A stretch of 36,245 nt of DNA. Origin: a virus. The notes beneath the pieces were generated by a model that saw nothing but the letters and a program-made list of their open reading frames with translations, did not search any database and was not told the DNA's origin. Shown piece by piece: positions 29,329 to 36,245 of this stretch (positions within the stretch are counted from its first letter, which is position 1; the number at the start of each line of letters is the position of its first letter). The stretch lies in the IMG/VR virus record IMGVR_UViG_3300028743_000018, positions 1 through 36,245 of that record; one strand, given 5' to 3'. A program made the position numbers and the translations under genes.

Positions 29329-31356
29329 ATGCCAGCTACAATTGATTTTGAGACGTTCTCGTCCGCTGGTTTTTACCAAGACGCCTCGGGCAAATGGCGG
29401 GGCATTACCAAGACCTCGCCCGGTCTGCCCGCAGTTGGAGCGCCGGCCTATGCCGAGCACCCATCCTGTCGTGTCCTGTCACTCGCCTGGGATCTGCATG
29501 ACGGCGCCGGCCCCCACATGTGGATACCGGGGATGCCCGCGCCGCTGGATCTCTTTGCGTACCTCGCCACCGGTGGCACAGTTGAGGCGCATAATGCGGG
29601 CTTTGAATACTGGATCTGGCACCACGTATGCCACGGACGGATGGGCTGGCCCGCTCTGCCGCTGGCGCAACTCTCCTGCTCCCTGGCGAAGTGCCGCGCT
29701 CACAGTCTGCCCGGTAAACTTGGCAAGGCCGCCGAGGTGCTGGGCGCCGCAGAACAGAAGGACAAAGCGGGCGATGCGCTTATCCGTAAGCTCTGCATTC
29801 CCAATAATTTAAAGAGCACCAAGAGCCCGCCCCGAAGGTCAGCGGCGCTGGAGGATTACAATGCACTCTACCAATATAACATCCAGGACATTCGAGCTGA
29901 GGCTGCAATATCTAGCCTATGCCCTGACCTTAGCGCGTCGGAACAAAAGCTGTGGCTTCTCGATCAATCCATTAACATTCGAGGAGTGGCTATCGACACA
30001 GACGCGCTCCGAGACTGCATCAGTGCCGTGCAACGCACCACTGATCGATTCACGGAGGAGCTGAGAGACTTAACGGGTGGCGCCGTCCAGTCCGTCGGTG
30101 AGCTAGCAAAGATCACCGCCTGGCTGGCGACGCAGGGTGTTCATACAGGTAGTCTGGAGTCTGACGCGGTGGACGAGTTACTGAAGGATGTGTGGATGCC
30201 CGACGGTGCGCACCGTGTCCTGACGATACGCTCCGCCCTCGGCTCTGCCTCAGTCAAAAAACTCTTCGCCATCGAGCGTCGGCTGACCAGTGATGGCCGG
30301 CTGCACGATCTGTTCGCGTTCTGCGGGGCGGACCGGACCGGGCGATGGGCGGGCCGCGGGCCGCAGCCACAGAACCTCCCTGGTGGCGCGACGCCGGAGC
30401 GGGTGGACGAGATACTGGCCGGTCTGTCCGAGCGTGAGCCGTCATTGGAGATTATCTCGGACGTGTCGAGCTGTCTGCGCGGCCTCTTTGTGGCGGCGCC
30501 AGGGCATGAGCTGCTCTGTTCCGACTTTTCGGCCATAGAGGCGGTGGTGCTGGCGGAGCTGGCCGGGGAGGAGTGGCGGCGGGAGGTCTTTAGGACACAC
30601 GGAAAGATATACGAGACTTCTGCGAGTCTGCTCACCGGCAAGACTCTGGAGTTCTACGCTCAGTATAAGCTGGAGAATGACGCCCACCACCCTGATCGAA
30701 AGAAGGGGAAAGTCGCGGAGCTGGCGAGTGGCTACGGTGGCGGACTCGGCGCATGGAAAGCGTTTGGCGCTGACGCCTTTATGACGGATGAGGAGATCCA
30801 GGAAGCGGTCCGGGCTTGGAGAGCAGCCAGCCCCGCCATTACTACGTTCTGGTGGGGCCTACAAGATGCCGCACTCGCTGCGATTACCAACCCCGGCTAC
30901 TGCTACTCGTACCGGGATATCTCATTCGGAGTGGCCGGAGATATCCTCTATTGCCGGCTGCCCAGCGGTCGGCGTCTCACCTACCACCAACCCGGCGTCT
31001 ACCAGAAGATGATGCCCTGGGGTAAGCAGACAACCTGCATCACCTACATGGGATGGAACTCAAATTATCTGAATGGTCCGGTCGGTTGGATGCGGTTGGA
31101 AACGTATGGTCCGAAGCTCACGGAGAATGTGGTGCAGGCGGTAGCACGGGACATCCTGGCGAGTAGCATGATGCAACTGGACGCTGCTGGGTACTCCATC
31201 GTCCTGCATGTCCACGACGAGATTGTGGCGGAAGTACCGCAAGGATGGGGCAGCGTGGAAGAGTTTGAGGTGATCATGGGCCGGATGCCGGAGTGGGCCG
31301 CTGGTTGGCCGGTACGTGCGGCGGGTGGTTGGCGCGGTCGGAGGTACCGGAAGTGA
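29329..31356 (+). CDS. polA: Family A DNA polymerase with 3'-5' exonuclease, 675 aa
   Basis: ATG 29329 follows AGGAG. The exonuclease has motif I IDFETFSSA (Asp6, Glu8), motif II EAHNAGFEYWI and motif III YNIQDIRAE, so proofreading looks intact. In the polymerase domain, motif A is CSDFSAIEAVVLAELAGE, motif B RKKGKVAELASGYGGG and motif C HVHDEIVAEV. The Arg after Glu in motif A (IEAR in relatives) is Val here. In motif B the residue at the Klenow Phe762 position is Leu by my alignment, a variant linked in viral-ecology studies to slower, often temperate phages. No 5'-3' exonuclease domain. It is the replicative polymerase of the DUF2800-DUF2815 module. Confidence 0.92.
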   Translation: MPATIDFETFSSAGFYQDASGKWRGITKTSPGLPAVGAPAYAEHPSCRVLSLAWDLHDGAGPHMWIPGMPAPLDLFAYLATGGTVEAHNAGFEYWIWHHVCHGRMGWPALPLAQLSCSLAKCRAHSLPGKLGKAAEVLGAAEQKDKAGDALIRKLCIPNNLKSTKSPPRRSAALEDYNALYQYNIQDIRAEAAISSLCPDLSASEQKLWLLDQSINIRGVAIDTDALRDCISAVQRTTDRFTEELRDLTGGAVQSVGELAKITAWLATQGVHTGSLESDAVDELLKDVWMPDGAHRVLTIRSALGSASVKKLFAIERRLTSDGRLHDLFAFCGADRTGRWAGRGPQPQNLPGGATPERVDEILAGLSEREPSLEIISDVSSCLRGLFVAAPGHELLCSDFSAIEAVVLAELAGEEWRREVFRTHGKIYETSASLLTGKTLEFYAQYKLENDAHHPDRKKGKVAELASGYGGGLGAWKAFGADAFMTDEEIQEAVRAWRAASPAITTFWWGLQDAALAAITNPGYCYSYRDISFGVAGDILYCRLPSGRRLTYHQPGVYQKMMPWGKQTTCITYMGWNSNYLNGPVGWMRLETYGPKLTENVVQAVARDILASSMMQLDAAGYSIVLHVHDEIVAEVPQGWGSVEEFEVIMGRMPEWAAGWPVRAAGGWRGRRYRK

Positions 31357-31357
31357 T

Positions 31358-31391
31358 AAAAAAAAACGGCGTTGCCGGAGAAAGCAACGCC
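31358..31391 (-). terminator. Intrinsic terminator of the lysis/tail block
   Basis: GGCGTTGC (31368-31375) pairs perfectly with GCAACGCC (31384-31391). On the minus strand the stem is followed by nine T (31358-31366). It ends minus-strand transcription from 31418 just where the plus-strand polA gene ends. Confidence 0.9.
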
Positions 31392-31417
31392 ATGCCAAAT
31401 AGGCTACGCGGTAACTG

Positions 31418-32059
31418 TCACCATCTATATTCTATATTCGCCCACGGGATTATTTCCGCCTTACGGTCTTTAGCATCGGGCCGAGCTATTGCGTCAAGCT
31501 GCCCCTGGATATACACGCCTTTGATCTGGGCCACGTCGCGCTTGTAATAGACCTTCCCAGCCGTCCCGTCGTTTGAGCTATACCCCACTCCCACCCCCGC
31601 CGTGTTGCCACGCTCAAAGGAAAACCAGGGGGCTTTTTTATACACAATGTCGGTTCTCGACTGCCCGGTGCTGGCATTCACAAACACAACAGCAGTCGCG
31701 CCGTAATGGTTGGCCGCTACAGCCGCCGCCGTCAGGAGTTCTTCTTTCGGGTTATGGGCTTCGGTGGCGGGTAGTTCCAGCTTAGCTACAGCATCGGCCT
31801 TTTCTTTGATAACAACCAGCTTTGGAACATAGACGATCTTGGTTTCCATCTGGGCGATCTGCGGGGCTTTTGGCACTGAAATTGTAACAGCGCCGGGGTC
31901 GGCAGGCTGCGGCCCCCATTTACACCATGCAAGATATAGGCACAACACGATATCAATCCCGGCGTACAGTTTCCATCGCCAGTCCGGGACTTTGGCCAGA
32001 TAGTCTTTTACGTTCTGCCAGCGGGTCTTAACTCCCTGTTGTAGTTGTGCCGCATCCAT
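31418..32059 (-). CDS. Single-pass membrane protein, spanin-like candidate, 213 aa
   Basis: I start at ATG 32059 (MDAAQLQQGVKTRW), since the longer frame lies in the holin gene. A basic N-terminus precedes one transmembrane helix (LYAGIDIVLCLYLAW, about residues 31-45). The rest is a periplasmic domain of about 165 residues with helical linker (VPKLVVIKEKADAVAKLEL) and a beta-rich end (GVGVGYSSND; VYYKRDVAQIKGVYIQGQ). Next to the holin and endolysin, an anchored periplasmic protein suggests an i-spanin or another lysis factor, but no lipoprotein partner is visible and the beta-rich end is atypical. Alternative: a phage-encoded envelope protein. Confidence 0.6.
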   Translation of the reverse strand: MDAAQLQQGVKTRWQNVKDYLAKVPDWRWKLYAGIDIVLCLYLAWCKWGPQPADPGAVTISVPKAPQIAQMETKIVYVPKLVVIKEKADAVAKLELPATEAHNPKEELLTAAAVAANHYGATAVVFVNASTGQSRTDIVYKKAPWFSFERGNTAGVGVGYSSNDGTAGKVYYKRDVAQIKGVYIQGQLDAIARPDAKDRKAEIIPWANIEYRW

Positions 32060-32303
32060 TATCTGCCGCCTTTCCCTTCTCGTACGCTGTCGCCCCTTTG
32101 CTGGCCGTGACTCCAAAAACAAGAGCGGTAAGTAGCCACTCGACAAAATCGCTCAGGGTGGGGGGGATAACGGGGAGGGCTTGCAATTTCCACCCGGCCA
32201 TCGACACCCACACGATCACAGTGACCACGAGGAGAAGCATACACACCCGCTGACAAGATGGTTGACCTTTTTCGTCACTCAGCATTTTTGTTGCAAAGCT
32301 CAT
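32028..32303 (-). CDS. Holin, two-helix type, 91 aa
   Basis: ATG 32303 (MSFATKMLSDEKGQPS) has GAAAGGAC upstream. Two hydrophobic helices are visible: VCMLLLVVTVIVWVSMAGW (about residues 19-37) and FVEWLLTALVFGVTASKGA (about 51-69), followed by a charged C-terminus (AYEKGKAADNG). Size, two helices, basic/charged tails and position between endolysin and the anchored protein are typical of a class II holin. A similar arrangement is seen in phages with 'helix-loop-helix' holins of this kind. Overlaps the next gene by 32 bases. Confidence 0.7.
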   Translation of the reverse strand: MSFATKMLSDEKGQPSCQRVCMLLLVVTVIVWVSMAGWKLQALPVIPPTLSDFVEWLLTALVFGVTASKGATAYEKGKAADNGCGTTTTGS

Positions 32304-32412
32304 TTTTTGTCCTTTCTTCCTGCCGTTTGCAATAACCACACACCTCACACTTTATTTCAGCCTCTTGAGCATCGCATGTCCTGACGCCTGTAACTTTACA
32401 AATGTGGCACAT
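32275..32412 (-). CDS. Small Cys-rich protein in the lysis cassette, 45 aa
   Basis: ATG 32412 with GGGAG nine bases upstream. The sequence has MCHICKVTGVRTCDAQEAEI and then KCEVCGYCKRQEER, so CxxC, C, CxxCxxC and a last C. This gives a likely zinc-binding knuckle. The ORF overlaps the holin start by 29 bases. A regulator of holin expression is possible but not shown. Not recognised. Confidence 0.5.
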   Translation of the reverse strand: MCHICKVTGVRTCDAQEAEIKCEVCGYCKRQEERTKNELCNKNAE

Positions 32413-32416
32413 AGCG

Positions 32417-32998
32417 TTATCTCCCGTTTTTCTCCACCACCTTCAAGATGTTTTCGTATCGACGCTTGCAATCTCCGGGGTGTTCCCGCCCGTATTTGGT
32501 GTGGTTAAGCTTGAAGTCCTGCACATCCTGCCCGGCTACCGGGCGCTTGGTGTCGATGGCGTTGAAGTAGGCTGCGATACCATCCCCCTCACTGCCGTAT
32601 TGGTTCACGTAATCGGCGACCGCCAGTAGAGCGGTGGTGTCCGCCATAATGATGCCGCGGGCAACGTTGAACTCCAGCGCCTGGTTGAGGCATCGGGAAA
32701 GTTGCGCCTCGTCGTACCGGGCCACCACATCCTTGTGCGCGACAAGTCTGGCCGCCAAGGGTCGCACGTCTATGGTCTGATCGACAACGCCATGGATCTC
32801 GTCCTGGGTAAAGCCACAGTCCACCAGACAGTCGATAGCTGCACCGTTGTGGCGGGTATCAAACTGGCAGAGGCCAAAGGACCAGCCGGAACGCCCGCTG
32901 GCCCCATCAGGATCGGAAAAACGCAGGGCCGCCGAAGTATCCCCACCCAGCTCGTTCAAAAGGATCACGTCATAAAAAAGTTCGTTTAGTGTTTTCAT
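32417..32998 (-). CDS. Endolysin, lysozyme-like, 193 aa
   Basis: ATG 32998 (MKTLNELFYDVILLNELGGD) is preceded by AGAGG and overlaps the small zinc ORF by four bases. The early LNELGG has Glu16, the likely catalytic acid of a lysozyme-like fold, followed by LRFSDPDG and WSFGLCQFD, matching the 'GWSFGxxQFD' core of phage muramidase-type enzymes. The rest is helical (TQDEIHGVVDQ; FNVARGIIMADTTALLAVADY). It has no signal peptide, so it should exit through the holin pore. Cleaves peptidoglycan in host lysis. Confidence 0.75.
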   Translation of the reverse strand: MKTLNELFYDVILLNELGGDTSAALRFSDPDGASGRSGWSFGLCQFDTRHNGAAIDCLVDCGFTQDEIHGVVDQTIDVRPLAARLVAHKDVVARYDEAQLSRCLNQALEFNVARGIIMADTTALLAVADYVNQYGSEGDGIAAYFNAIDTKRPVAGQDVQDFKLNHTKYGREHPGDCKRRYENILKVVEKNGR

Positions 32999-33111
32999 TT
33001 CCTTACCTCTTTCCATGGGCAGCCGTTACACTGCCATTTAGTCCCGTGGCCTTTACGCGCATTCCAATGTGGACATGTCATCTCCGGCGTTGTTTTGCCA
33101 ATGAAACGCAT
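32995..33111 (-). CDS. Small zinc-knuckle protein upstream of endolysin, 38 aa
   Basis: ATG 33111 has AGAGG seven bases upstream. The product starts MRFIGKTTPEMTCPHWNARK and continues GHGTKWQCNGCPWKEV, with C-P-H...C..C forming a short Cys/His knuckle. Its TGA overlaps the endolysin ATG (ATGA), which supports coupling. It overlaps the end of the tail-spike gene by 34 bases in another frame. Function unknown. Confidence 0.5.
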   Translation of the reverse strand: MRFIGKTTPEMTCPHWNARKGHGTKWQCNGCPWKEVRK

Positions 33112-35201
33112 TTGGTTGCCTCTCGGTTACTTGACGTGTCTGTGGAAGCAAAGCATGTCGTTTGGTGAGCTATGTTTTGAAGCATATAAAAAGGCGCTGA
33201 ATATGTCAAGGCCGGGGTGCATTCGGGGCCAAGGCAGTAAAGAGTTGTAGCACACGTCGCCGAACCATCAGTGCAAGTAAGTGTTACTTGCTGACTCGAT
33301 TGGTACCGACCCGACTTGTTGGCTGAGGTTGTTGGGGGGTACGGCGCAGCCCCGTCTATAACTATGCTTGGCCCGGAAGCGCACGCCAACATATTCCCTG
33401 TGGCCCTCCAACACTGAGATTCAAATCTTGCTTGGTCGCCAGTGCCATAGGTGTTGCTGAAAAAATTAAACGTTGCAGCAATAGAACTGCTGTTAATTTC
33501 AAACCCATAAAAAGGGTTGTCCACCGTCCCGGTCGTTTCAAATCTGTTTCCAGTAAAAACCACATTATCTGTGCCGGATTCACTGTAATCAATATACGCC
33601 CAGCGACGGTTTGTCCTAAAAGTATTGTTATTGATAAGGACTGTTGTGGGGCTGTTCATGTCTGCAAAACGCATTGTGGTAGCTCTTGCAGAACCGGAGG
33701 CAACGGCTGTGAAGGTATTGTCGTGAATGTTCATGCTTACGCCTGTTCCTGGGGCATCAGGATTTATACGTAAAGCGCTCCCTTCGCAATCCCCGGCATT
33801 TGCCGTTACCGTGTTGCCGTAGACCTCCGCATTGACGGCGGAATATTCCGCCTGCATGCCATACGCACCAGCTGTTTGGCACCCATTGTATTCCTGATTT
33901 CGTACTAACTCTTGCACCGTTATGGTGTTGTTGTGAACCTTGGTGTTGGCCCCGCTAACCACGATACCCCGGCAAGCATTACTACTAGTCCCACAATTTA
34001 CTGTATTTCCATAAACCTCTGCCCCGTTAGCTACTATTGCGAAATCGTTTGTATATCTACTTTGAAGAGTTATATTGTTGTTATAAACTTGGTTTGGAGT
34101 TTGCCCCAGGGTCTGTTGAAGAAATATTGCGGTTTGAACACCCGTGGCGAATATGTTGTGGTGTATCGTCGAATTGTACGATATTGAATTGTACGCTATA
34201 TAAATAGCCGCTCCGTCGTAATTATCCCTAGATTGTATTGTAGTGACATTGTGATTAATTGTATTGTAATTGATAGTCGAGCCGTTGAAATGATAACCGG
34301 CTATGGCCCTGGAATTAACCCCTTGAACTGTCAAAATAAGATGGTCTATGCTAAATCCTTCCCTACCCTGTTCGCCCATATTCACGGCATGGGAATTAAA
34401 TCCGTTGCCCTGGCCTTGTGTTATAGAGCCGTTGGTGATGATAAAGTTTTTTGAGTTAGCATTGTTGGGTGCCACGTCAACGCCATATGAGTTTGCGCGA
34501 AGTATTTTAACGTCGTCAACGTATATATAACCTATTGCCCCGCTCGGAACGCCTGATATGCTGATTCTTATTTTACCTGTCACAGGGTTCGCCCCGGTTG
34601 TAAACACTACATTACTGAACTGAAACCCTCGCCAAGTGACGCCTGGTTGTGGCGTAGTCGCACTATACGCCGTGCCGTCAATAGAAACGGTCATGACTAT
34701 AGGGTCGCGGAACCCTCCTACATAGTCGTTTTGCGTTGTTTCATTATTGCCGCTGTTCCGAAACATGGCGCTGAGGCTGTAGGTGGTGTTGGCCGCCAAC
34801 GTGACGGTGTTGGCCGAGAGGACGTATTGGTCAGATGCAGGAAGCGCGAACCGGAGAGCATATGATCCACTGTAGAGGGTCACAGGGTTGATAAAAGACC
34901 CTGCCGCTACGGAGGCGTTGGGTGCGTTTGCAAAATCCCATCCTGTAGAGTCGCCTGTTTCAAAACCTCCATTGGTCACGGTGATAGGCGTTGCGTTGTC
35001 ATAGGTGACGGTGTGGCCGTTGAGGTTGAGTTTCACCTTCTGGGCGGCAATGGTGAAGCATGTCCCGGTGCTGCTCACATCTGCGGTCAGACGGTACGAA
35101 GTGCTATAGGTGTTGAAAGTCTGGCAGGTAGAAACGTCTGTAATTGCAAAAGAACTGGTAGACAAACACAACACCAAGATAAAACTAAGGAGCAGACGCA
35201 T
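33078..35201 (-). CDS. Secreted beta-helix tail-spike-like protein, 707 aa
   Basis: ATG 35201 gives a Sec signal MRLLLSFILVLCLSTSSFA and a mature start ITDVSTC. Residues 25-65 match the start of right-handed beta-helices (YRLTADVSSTGTCFTI; LNLNGHTVTYDN). A carbohydrate-binding-like beta-sandwich is inserted at about 70-235 (GGFETGDSTGWDF to YIYVDDVKI). A long parallel beta-helix follows to about 590, with repeated YNNNI/YGNTV/IHDNTF turns. The last 90 residues resemble a chitobiase-type C-terminal domain (PPTTSANKSGRYQSSQQVTL; PFYMLQNIAHQTTCFA). This is a receptor-binding or depolymerase spike fold. A signal peptide is unexpected for a virion protein. Confidence 0.75.
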   Translation of the reverse strand: MRLLLSFILVLCLSTSSFAITDVSTCQTFNTYSTSYRLTADVSSTGTCFTIAAQKVKLNLNGHTVTYDNATPITVTNGGFETGDSTGWDFANAPNASVAAGSFINPVTLYSGSYALRFALPASDQYVLSANTVTLAANTTYSLSAMFRNSGNNETTQNDYVGGFRDPIVMTVSIDGTAYSATTPQPGVTWRGFQFSNVVFTTGANPVTGKIRISISGVPSGAIGYIYVDDVKILRANSYGVDVAPNNANSKNFIITNGSITQGQGNGFNSHAVNMGEQGREGFSIDHLILTVQGVNSRAIAGYHFNGSTINYNTINHNVTTIQSRDNYDGAAIYIAYNSISYNSTIHHNIFATGVQTAIFLQQTLGQTPNQVYNNNITLQSRYTNDFAIVANGAEVYGNTVNCGTSSNACRGIVVSGANTKVHNNTITVQELVRNQEYNGCQTAGAYGMQAEYSAVNAEVYGNTVTANAGDCEGSALRINPDAPGTGVSMNIHDNTFTAVASGSARATTMRFADMNSPTTVLINNNTFRTNRRWAYIDYSESGTDNVVFTGNRFETTGTVDNPFYGFEINSSSIAATFNFFSNTYGTGDQARFESQCWRATGNMLACASGPSIVIDGAAPYPPTTSANKSGRYQSSQQVTLTCTDGSATCATTLYCLGPECTPALTYSAPFYMLQNIAHQTTCFASTDTSSNREATKCVSLAKQRRR
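33181..33209 (-). promoter_or_regulatory. Sigma-70 promoter of the lysis cassette
   Basis: Minus-strand TTGACA (33204-33209), 17-bp spacer, TATGCT (33181-33186; 4 of 6 to TATAAT). It lies inside the 3' end of the tail-spike gene and would drive the zinc-knuckle ORF, endolysin, holin and membrane protein. Confidence 0.6.
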
Positions 35202-36147
35202 AATTGCCTCCAGCGAAGTTATCGAATATGCCGGTATACCAAACCATCAGCCCGATACTACCTGTAGAGTATGTAGTATCTGTGGCTGTAGCAACTACAG
35301 TACCGTTACGAGAAATTGTTATAGTAGATCCGTTAGCACACAGTCTCATAACATCTCCCACATTTTCTGCCGAATAATCGGTTGCTATCGAAGTAGGGGA
35401 ACCTGAATCTTCCCTAAATATTTGTTGCGCAGACTCTCTATAGGAGTAACCACTTAGCCCGTCGGAGCTAGTGCGAACCCACAGCTTATTGCTACCGTCG
35501 ATGTTAACTTGCGTAGCCTGCACGCATTGGTTAGACCCATAGGAATCTCCTGTGTATAGCGCCATACCTCTGCCAGCAGTGGACCCTCCTACTGTAAACT
35601 GACCCCCGGAAACAACTGGTATTAAAGCAGAATTGGCATTTATAGACACTGTCCATTTAGCACTTAAAGCCCCGTCGGTGCTAAAAGAGTCTGTGTACCA
35701 CCCCCCCGTTGCAATCCCTGCCCCACTCAAAGCAATTTGTTGCCTGGTAAAATTTGGAGCCGAATAATTCAAAAAACCCGTAAAACTTCCAGCGGCCGTA
35801 GGCGCAAAAGATACCGTTCCAGTGCAACTTGCCCCGCTTGCAAGGTCAAACGGATTCGTCCCACATGTCCGGGATGACTCACTAAATCCGGTGCCCGTAA
35901 CGGTCAGGATAGCCCGCTCCCATACGCCTAATCCGGTGGAAGTAAAGGTGAACGTTTTTGAGTGGACGACTCCCGTCGAGACGTTACCAAAAATCCAGGA
36001 CATAGGGAAGATAGAAACGTTGGTGGTCATATCAATGTACCGCGCACCGTGGTTGTGAACCCCCCATCTAAAAATTCCAGCCGCCCCACTGCAAACCTGA
36101 GCAGATCCGGCGCACAACAAAAACAACACAGTAAGTATTCTGGTCAT
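35185..36147 (-). CDS. Secreted beta-sandwich protein, 320 aa
   Basis: ATG 36147 starts with a Sec signal MTRILTVLFLLCAGSAQVCSG. Residues 35-150 resemble a choice-of-anchor D / ASH-type beta-sandwich: SWIFGNVSTGVVHSKTFTFT, AILTVTGTGFSESS and CTGTVSFAPTAAGSFTGFLN (shown in part). Residues 155-320 resemble a concanavalin-like lectin domain (SFSTDGALSAKWTVSIN; NKLWVRTSSDGLSGYSYRE; GTVVATATDTTYSTGSIGLM, IFDNFAGG). It overlaps the tail-spike gene by 17 bases. Two beta-sandwiches and a signal suggest an exported adhesion-like or decoration protein; a phage receptor-binding role is possible but untested. Confidence 0.7.
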   Translation of the reverse strand: MTRILTVLFLLCAGSAQVCSGAAGIFRWGVHNHGARYIDMTTNVSIFPMSWIFGNVSTGVVHSKTFTFTSTGLGVWERAILTVTGTGFSESSRTCGTNPFDLASGASCTGTVSFAPTAAGSFTGFLNYSAPNFTRQQIALSGAGIATGGWYTDSFSTDGALSAKWTVSINANSALIPVVSGGQFTVGGSTAGRGMALYTGDSYGSNQCVQATQVNIDGSNKLWVRTSSDGLSGYSYRESAQQIFREDSGSPTSIATDYSAENVGDVMRLCANGSTITISRNGTVVATATDTTYSTGSIGLMVWYTGIFDNFAGGNYASAP

Positions 36148-36155
36148 GCGGCCCC

Positions 36156-36245
36156 CTATGGTACGTCAGCGATATAATCCCACTGTGCCGAAATGGTGGG
36201 GTTGGTTAACGTAGTAAAAACCGGCGAGTACCATGCGTATGATAC
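36156..36245 (-). CDS. 3' end of a minus-strand gene entering from the right edge (partial)
   Basis: Thirty codons are open from the right edge to TAG at 36156-36158. The last residues read SPVFTTLTNPTISAQWDYIA then DVP. The 'YxP.FTTLTNPT..AQWxYIADVP' ending looks like a beta-rich tail protein. It stops eight bases before the next gene's start region. The rest lies beyond the window. Confidence 0.6.
   Translation of the reverse strand, partial: VSYAWYSPVFTTLTNPTISAQWDYIADVP

Noticed and set aside
29228-29812. 194-aa plus-strand ORF overlapping the start of polA
   Set aside because: It runs across the end of the diphosphohydrolase gene and the polA exonuclease motifs in another frame, with Pro/Arg-rich shadow composition.
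1-36245. CRISPR array, rRNA, insertion sequence or toxin-antitoxin pair
   Set aside because: No regularly spaced repeats, no rRNA-like sequence, no transposase and no recognisable toxin-antitoxin gene pair were found on either strand.

Overview
The window is a tailed double-stranded DNA phage genome segment (Caudoviricetes). It carries large terminase, portal, scaffold, an SU10-like major capsid protein, head-tail adaptor and tail genes, plus a replication module of primase-helicase, SF2 helicase, VRR-NUC nuclease, DUF2800, DUF2815 and a family A DNA polymerase. No tape-measure gene or contractile-sheath gene is seen, and an adaptor followed by a propeller-like protein suggests a short-tailed (podovirus-type) virion. 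A short tyrosine recombinase suggests a temperate or formerly temperate life. Strong GGAGG ribosome binding sites, near-consensus sigma-70 promoters, Sec signal peptides and a lysozyme-like endolysin fit a Gram-negative bacterial host. The host genus cannot be read from the sequence; a choice-of-anchor-D-like segment and a chitobiase-like segment hint weakly at an environmental delta-proteobacterial host.

Layout. (1) 1-17116, minus strand: virion and packaging genes, read from right to left: HTH/small-terminase candidate, tyrosine recombinase, TerL, an HNH-AP2 homing endonuclease, portal, scaffold, capsid, adaptor, tail/nozzle, then internal or ejection-type virion proteins running off the left edge. 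Most neighbours overlap by 1-4 bases (ATGA or TAATG), so translation is probably coupled. (2) 17123-17573: AT-rich divergent control region with iteron-like repeats and a 10-bp inverted repeat, a candidate origin. (3) 17574-20015, plus strand: a cluster of ten short early-type genes, several Cys-rich, closed by an intrinsic terminator. (4) 20042-25459, minus strand: replication operon A (helicase, HNH, small protein, VRR-NUC, TetR-like HTH, primase-helicase). (5) 25591-31356, plus strand: replication operon B (WDERIH-motif protein, DUF2800, DUF2815, small zinc proteins, dATP/dGTP diphosphohydrolase-like protein, PolA). (6) 31358-36245, minus strand: lysis genes and secreted-looking tail or receptor-binding proteins, ending at a strong terminator.

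The two edges are both inside minus-strand late genes. If the genome is circular or circularly permuted, the late block is one continuous minus-strand unit from about 17 kb leftward through a missing segment to about 31.4 kb.

The most unusual points are: two promoters placed so that the start codon falls at the expected +1 (predicted leaderless mRNAs); a 128-bp unit bounded by perfect 13-bp inverted repeats enclosing a tiny ORF; a shared C-terminal TTTKRV tail on adjacent head genes; a perfect C2H2 zinc finger in a head gene; four phage structural-type genes with Sec-like signals, one with a probable internal start; a structured leader with a hidden ribosome binding site in front of the homing endonuclease; and a dATP/dGTP diphosphohydrolase-like gene beside PolA.
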